NCBI RefSeq assembly: GCF_002734215.1
Contig: NZ_NSEB01000015.1
Span: forward strand, 62,001 to 126,000
Length of the DNA stretch: 64,000 nt
Reading direction: 5' to 3'
Source: Fredinandcohnia onubensis
GTDB taxonomy: Bacteria; Bacillota; Bacilli; Bacillales; Bacillaceae_L
The position numbers and the translations under genes are program-made. The notes under the pieces are model-generated. The model saw nothing but the letters and a program-made list of their open reading frames with translations, made no database searches and had not been told where the DNA came from. This document shows, one piece after another, positions 61,127 to 64,000 of the stretch; within the stretch, counting starts at the first letter, position 1; every line of letters begins with the position of its first letter.

Positions 61127-62050
61127 ATGAATCCGTTAACAAACTATATTGAATTTAATAGAGAAAAATGGGCGGAATTGCGCAATAAAACTCCTTTGTT
61201 ACTATCAGAAGAAGAGCTCGAGAGCATTCGCGGTATAAACGAAGAAATCTCTCTTCAGGAAGTAAAAGAAATTTATTTGCCATTGACCCGTTTGATCAAT
61301 CTAAAGGTAAAGGCATCACAACAGCTACAGGGAGCAACGAATTCATTTTTAGACTATAAAGCTAAGAAAATTCCATATATTATCGGAATTGCAGGTAGTG
61401 TGGCAGTAGGGAAAAGCACCGCAGCAAGGGTAATCCAAACTCTTTTATCACGGTGGGACGAGCATAAAGAGGTAGGGTTAGTTACGACAGATGGATTTTT
61501 GTATCCAAACGCAACCTTGGAGAGTAAGGGCTTAATGAGTCGAAAAGGTTTTCCCGAAAGCTATGATACTCAAAGATTAATTGAGTTTATGATGAAGGTG
61601 AAGTCTGGTAAATCAAAAGTGGAGGCACCATTATACTCTCATTTAACGTACGATGTGCTATCCGACAAGGTAGAGGTTATTAAGCAGCCAGATATTTTAA
61701 TTGTTGAAGGAATTAATGTCCTTCAGGTCAGCAAGTCCCATTCGGTTTTCGTCAGTGACTTTTTTGATTTCTCAATTTATATTGATGCGGACGTAAGAAA
61801 TATCAAAAAATGGTACATTGAGAGATTTTTGACACTGCAAAAGACGGCGTTCCAAAACCCGATGTCTTATTTTCATCGCTATACTTCGTTGTCAAAGGAA
61901 GAAGCGATCAAAAAGGCAACGGACATCTGGGAGGAGATCAACGCCAAAAACTTACGAGAAAACATTCTCCCTACACGTCGTCGTGCAGACATCGTCTTCA
62001 AAAAAGGCCCTGACCACATAATGGAAAAAGTTCACCTTAAGAAGTTTTAA
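61127..62050 (+). CDS. coaA: Type I pantothenate kinase
   Basis: A 307-residue bacterial CoaA, which phosphorylates pantothenate in the first step of CoA synthesis. The Walker [14 protein letters not shown] (about 90-102), TTDGFLYPN (about 124-132), [10 protein letters not shown] and the pantothenate-binding [10 protein letters not shown] are all present. AGAGGT precedes the ATG. Monocistronic; CoA supply is relevant to the CoA-dependent operon upstream but no link is proven. Confidence 0.95.
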   Translation: MNPLTNYIEFNREKWAELRNKTPLLLSEEELESIRGINEEISLQEVKEIYLPLTRLINLKVKASQQLQGATNSFLDYKAKKIPYIIGIAGSVAVGKSTAARVIQTLLSRWDEHKEVGLVTTDGFLYPNATLESKGLMSRKGFPESYDTQRLIEFMMKVKSGKSKVEAPLYSHLTYDVLSDKVEVIKQPDILIVEGINVLQVSKSHSVFVSDFFDFSIYIDADVRNIKKWYIERFLTLQKTAFQNPMSYFHRYTSLSKEEAIKKATDIWEEINAKNLRENILPTRRRADIVFKKGPDHIMEKVHLKKF

Positions 62051-62121
62051 ATGGGACAAATCGGGTCAACGGGCTCTTGTCCCGGCGCATCATGGGACAC
62101 GGGGACAGGTCCCTTGTCCCA
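62051..62121. repeat. GGGACA-family repeat copy 17
   Basis: Two arms: GGGACAAATCGGGTCAACGG with CTCTTGTCCC, then GGGACACGGGGACAGGTCCC with TTGTCCCA. The first lies two bases after the coaA stop. Confidence 0.85.
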
Positions 62122-62137
62122 GGCGCTTCACTATATT

Positions 62138-62173
62138 ACGCCGCAGCAGTGCATAGACACTCGCGGCGTTTTT
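62138..62173 (+). terminator. Terminator after coaA
   Basis: ACGCCGC pairs with GCGGCGT around an 18-base loop, then TTTTT. Confidence 0.82.
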
Positions 62174-62179
62174 TGGTTT

Positions 62180-62280
62180 ATGGCTATTAAATTGCAAATA
62201 CGGCTGTTACTGAAAATTTATGGCCGATAAATAAAAAATATGGCTGATAAAATATTTTTATGGCTGATATCCAAAATGTT
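62180..62280. repeat. 20-bp phased tandem repeat, five copies
   Basis: Units start at 62180, 62200, 62220, 62240 and 62260, exactly 20 bases apart, each opening with ATGGCTGATAA or a close variant, then a variable A/T-rich half. Similar in design to the 21-bp array at 34754. Confidence 0.85.
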
Positions 62281-62338
62281 AAGAAGAAAAACTCATTCGA
62301 ACACCATATTCAGCTCATGCATTTACAGCTAGAGCACA

Positions 62339-63529
62339 TTAATGGGTAGCTTTTTCATGTAATCTAATTTTTGCCTTTTTGGATTTAGGAATGCCTCGCC
62401 ATGTCATGTAGGTGCCGATTCTCATAATTTTTTCAAAAGGTCCCATTTTCCAGATCTTAAGATAAAAATGGCTTAAGATAACCTGGAATAAGTAAATCAC
62501 GATTGTTAACAAAATTCCGTTAAGAACACCCATCTTTCCGAATAATCCCAAACCGTATCCATAAAAAATAAGAGTACATATAATACTTTGAGCTAAATAA
62601 TTAGTCATGGATAGACGTCCTACATTTTCAAATAGAGTTAAAATGATGGATTCTCCTTTTGTATAAAAATATGCAAATAGGAAGATATAACCGACCGAGA
62701 GAAGGGGCGCACCTATTGTATAAATCGATTCCGTCCATATATGCTCTGGAAACAAATATGGTAAAGATTTTAACCCCAAACCCATCGGTAGACAGAACCA
62801 TGCGAACCAAATATACTTCCGTTTTTCTTTTTCAGGAAATGTGAACCATCCACTTTTTGCAGCATACATGCCTAATAAAAATATTGGGCAGATCACAAGT
62901 GGCATAAGTATCAACATGATAATGTATACATAGCCAGGAAAACCATATGGATCTTCTCCACTATTACGAAACTCTAAGGCCTCCCAATAATCTCCATTTG
63001 AATAGGCATCATATTCCTTTTGGATATAGGAAGCTAAATTCTTTGGTTCCTCCATTTTTTCATTTACTCCTATTACACCCATCAATGTAGTTAAAGAAAA
63101 TAACGTCACGGTCCAAATTAGTATCGTCTTTTTCTTTCGTTTAACAAAGACAATCATAAGTAAGCCAATCAGCCCATAGGAAAATAAAATATCACCTTCC
63201 CAAACAAAAATAGAATGTAGCAAACCGAGTGTAATTAACAAAATAAACCTTCTTACTAAATGACGTTTCACTTTTTTACCATTGACTTCAAGTTTTTCCG
63301 ATAATTTAACCAAAGAAAAGCCAAATAAAAACAAAAATATTGGCATGAAGCTACCTTCTATAAAGATTTTGATCCAAATGTAGGATGCTTGATCAGTAGC
63401 TAATGTTTGATAGTTTTCCATTTGATCTTTTCCAAACATACCATATTGAAAAATTAGTACATTCGCTATCAATATCCCAATTAAACTGAATCCCCTCAGT
63501 CCATCAATCAACCTAACTCGTTTTTTCAT
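62339..63529 (-). CDS. DUF418 family membrane protein
   Basis: A 396-residue protein with about ten membrane helices. The start RVRLIDGLRGFSLIGILIAN, GDILFSYGLIGLLM and the C-terminal GRLSMTNYLAQSI match the DUF418/YeiB family; YeiB-like proteins are presumed membrane transporters or acyl-transfer-related. AAGGGAGAAGAAA precedes the ATG. Monocistronic. Confidence 0.88.
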   Translation of the reverse strand: MKKRVRLIDGLRGFSLIGILIANVLIFQYGMFGKDQMENYQTLATDQASYIWIKIFIEGSFMPIFLFLFGFSLVKLSEKLEVNGKKVKRHLVRRFILLITLGLLHSIFVWEGDILFSYGLIGLLMIVFVKRKKKTILIWTVTLFSLTTLMGVIGVNEKMEEPKNLASYIQKEYDAYSNGDYWEALEFRNSGEDPYGFPGYVYIIMLILMPLVICPIFLLGMYAAKSGWFTFPEKEKRKYIWFAWFCLPMGLGLKSLPYLFPEHIWTESIYTIGAPLLSVGYIFLFAYFYTKGESIILTLFENVGRLSMTNYLAQSIICTLIFYGYGLGLFGKMGVLNGILLTIVIYLFQVILSHFYLKIWKMGPFEKIMRIGTYMTWRGIPKSKKAKIRLHEKATH

Positions 63530-63680
63530 TTTCTTCTCCCTTTCATATTGAACTATCTATAGTTTAGATGGAGGAGTTTTCTCTAGATTGAACGTTACAT
63601 TACGAATGCATAAAACTTTATTTGATTTGTTCAACTGTTCGTAAAGTTGCTTTGTTATGATAAGGATGAGGTGGAAACTT

Positions 63681-64000
63681 ATGTATAATGAGACAAATAT
63701 TTTAATAGTTGATGATGAACAAGCTATTGTGAAAATGTTAGAAATGATGTTGAAAAAGGAAGGATTTCAAAATATATATACTGCTTATAAAGGAGAAGAT
63801 GCGCTTACTATTCTACAAAAACAACATGTTGATATTGTTATCCTTGATGTGATGCTACCAGATGGCAACGGGTTTGACTTTTGTCCGAAAATCCGTGAAT
63901 TATCTTCAGCCTATATTTTATTTTTAACCGCTAGAGTATCAGATTTGGACGTACTAACAGGATTTGCAACTGGCGGCGATGATTATGTGACAAAGCCGTT
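63681..64000 (+). CDS. Response regulator, N-terminal part (cut by window end)
   Basis: The first 106 codons encode a receiver domain: acidic pair in ILIVDDEQAIV, phospho-acceptor Asp in VIVILDVMLPDGNG (about residue 55) and the conserved Lys in DDYVTKP (about 106). Thr in LTARVS is also conserved. Probably an OmpR-type regulator with a C-terminal winged helix outside the window and likely a histidine kinase after it. GGATGAGGTGG precedes the ATG. Confidence 0.92.
   Translation, partial: MYNETNILIVDDEQAIVKMLEMMLKKEGFQNIYTAYKGEDALTILQKQHVDIVILDVMLPDGNGFDFCPKIRELSSAYILFLTARVSDLDVLTGFATGGDDYVTKP

Overview
The window is a low-GC chromosomal segment from a Bacillales bacterium, most likely a soil Bacillaceae. 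The grounds are strong AGGAGG ribosome sites, frequent TTG/GTG starts, SAM-I and c-di-AMP riboswitches in their usual Firmicutes positions, KtrAB, a ROK-type XylR with xylAB, YezD, YkwD-like and Lin0512-family proteins, and Rho-independent terminators throughout. I see no rRNA, tRNA, CRISPR array, prophage or intact insertion sequence. The only recombinase is one short, solitary tyrosine recombinase.

Layout. 1-3.2 kb: the end of a membrane protein, an M20 amidohydrolase and an NhaC-type antiporter. 3.2-9.4 kb: two divergent arms around a YheO/DauR-type regulator. One arm holds a dicarboxylate/amino-acid symporter, an Asp/Glu racemase-family protein and a Lin0512 protein; the other holds RidA, a threonine-synthase-like PLP enzyme and a D-threonine-aldolase-family enzyme. 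Together they look like a catabolic module for D- or 3-hydroxy-amino acids. 9.6-15.9 kb: CAP protein, SGNH hydrolase, an azlD remnant, a CBS protein, a small Asn-rich protein, a MutS2-like ATPase lacking Smr behind a structured leader, and an NlpC/P60-like protein. 16.0-17.6 kb: a MefA-like MFS pump behind an attenuator with a 14-codon Arg-Leu-Arg leader peptide. 18-20.5 kb: a c-di-AMP riboswitch and ktrAB. 20.8-26.1 kb: a ugp-type glycerol-3-phosphate/glycerophosphodiester operon. 26.2-32 kb: a choice-of-anchor I protein, an alanine-type symporter, and NhaC coupled to a PqqB-like metallo-hydrolase.

32-34.7 kb: a poly-N-acetylglucosamine locus (icaA/pgaC, icaD/pgaD, icaB) without icaC. 35-41 kb: hemerythrin, then a sulfur block (SAM riboswitch, YezD, flavin reductase, flavin monooxygenase, hydrolase, flavodoxin-less CysJ). 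41.7-46.1 kb: hypothetical proteins, a short integrase, and a DUF1538 membrane protein translationally linked to a double PII-like protein. 46.2-51.6 kb: xylR, xylA, xylB and an aldo/keto reductase. 51.6-54 kb: two complete promoter-SAM-riboswitch-terminator units in series before a MetY/CoA-binding fusion. 54.1-60.3 kb: an operon with acetoacetyl-CoA synthetase, a thiolase-fold protein lacking the nucleophilic Cys plus its DUF35 partner, an MHS-family symporter and a true thiolase. 60.4-64 kb: YczE-like protein, CoaA, a DUF418 protein and a response regulator cut by the window end.

A dispersed GGGACAGGTCCC-type palindromic repeat occurs at about 17 sites. Many copies start within a few bases of a stop codon and carry their own T-run, so they can act as terminators. 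Three intergenic regions carry phased degenerate tandem repeats (21 bp x5, 20 bp x5, about 52 bp x4+). The most promising less-described systems are the DUF1538/double-PII pair, the RLR leader-peptide attenuator before the MFS pump, and the Cys-less thiolase/DUF35 operon.
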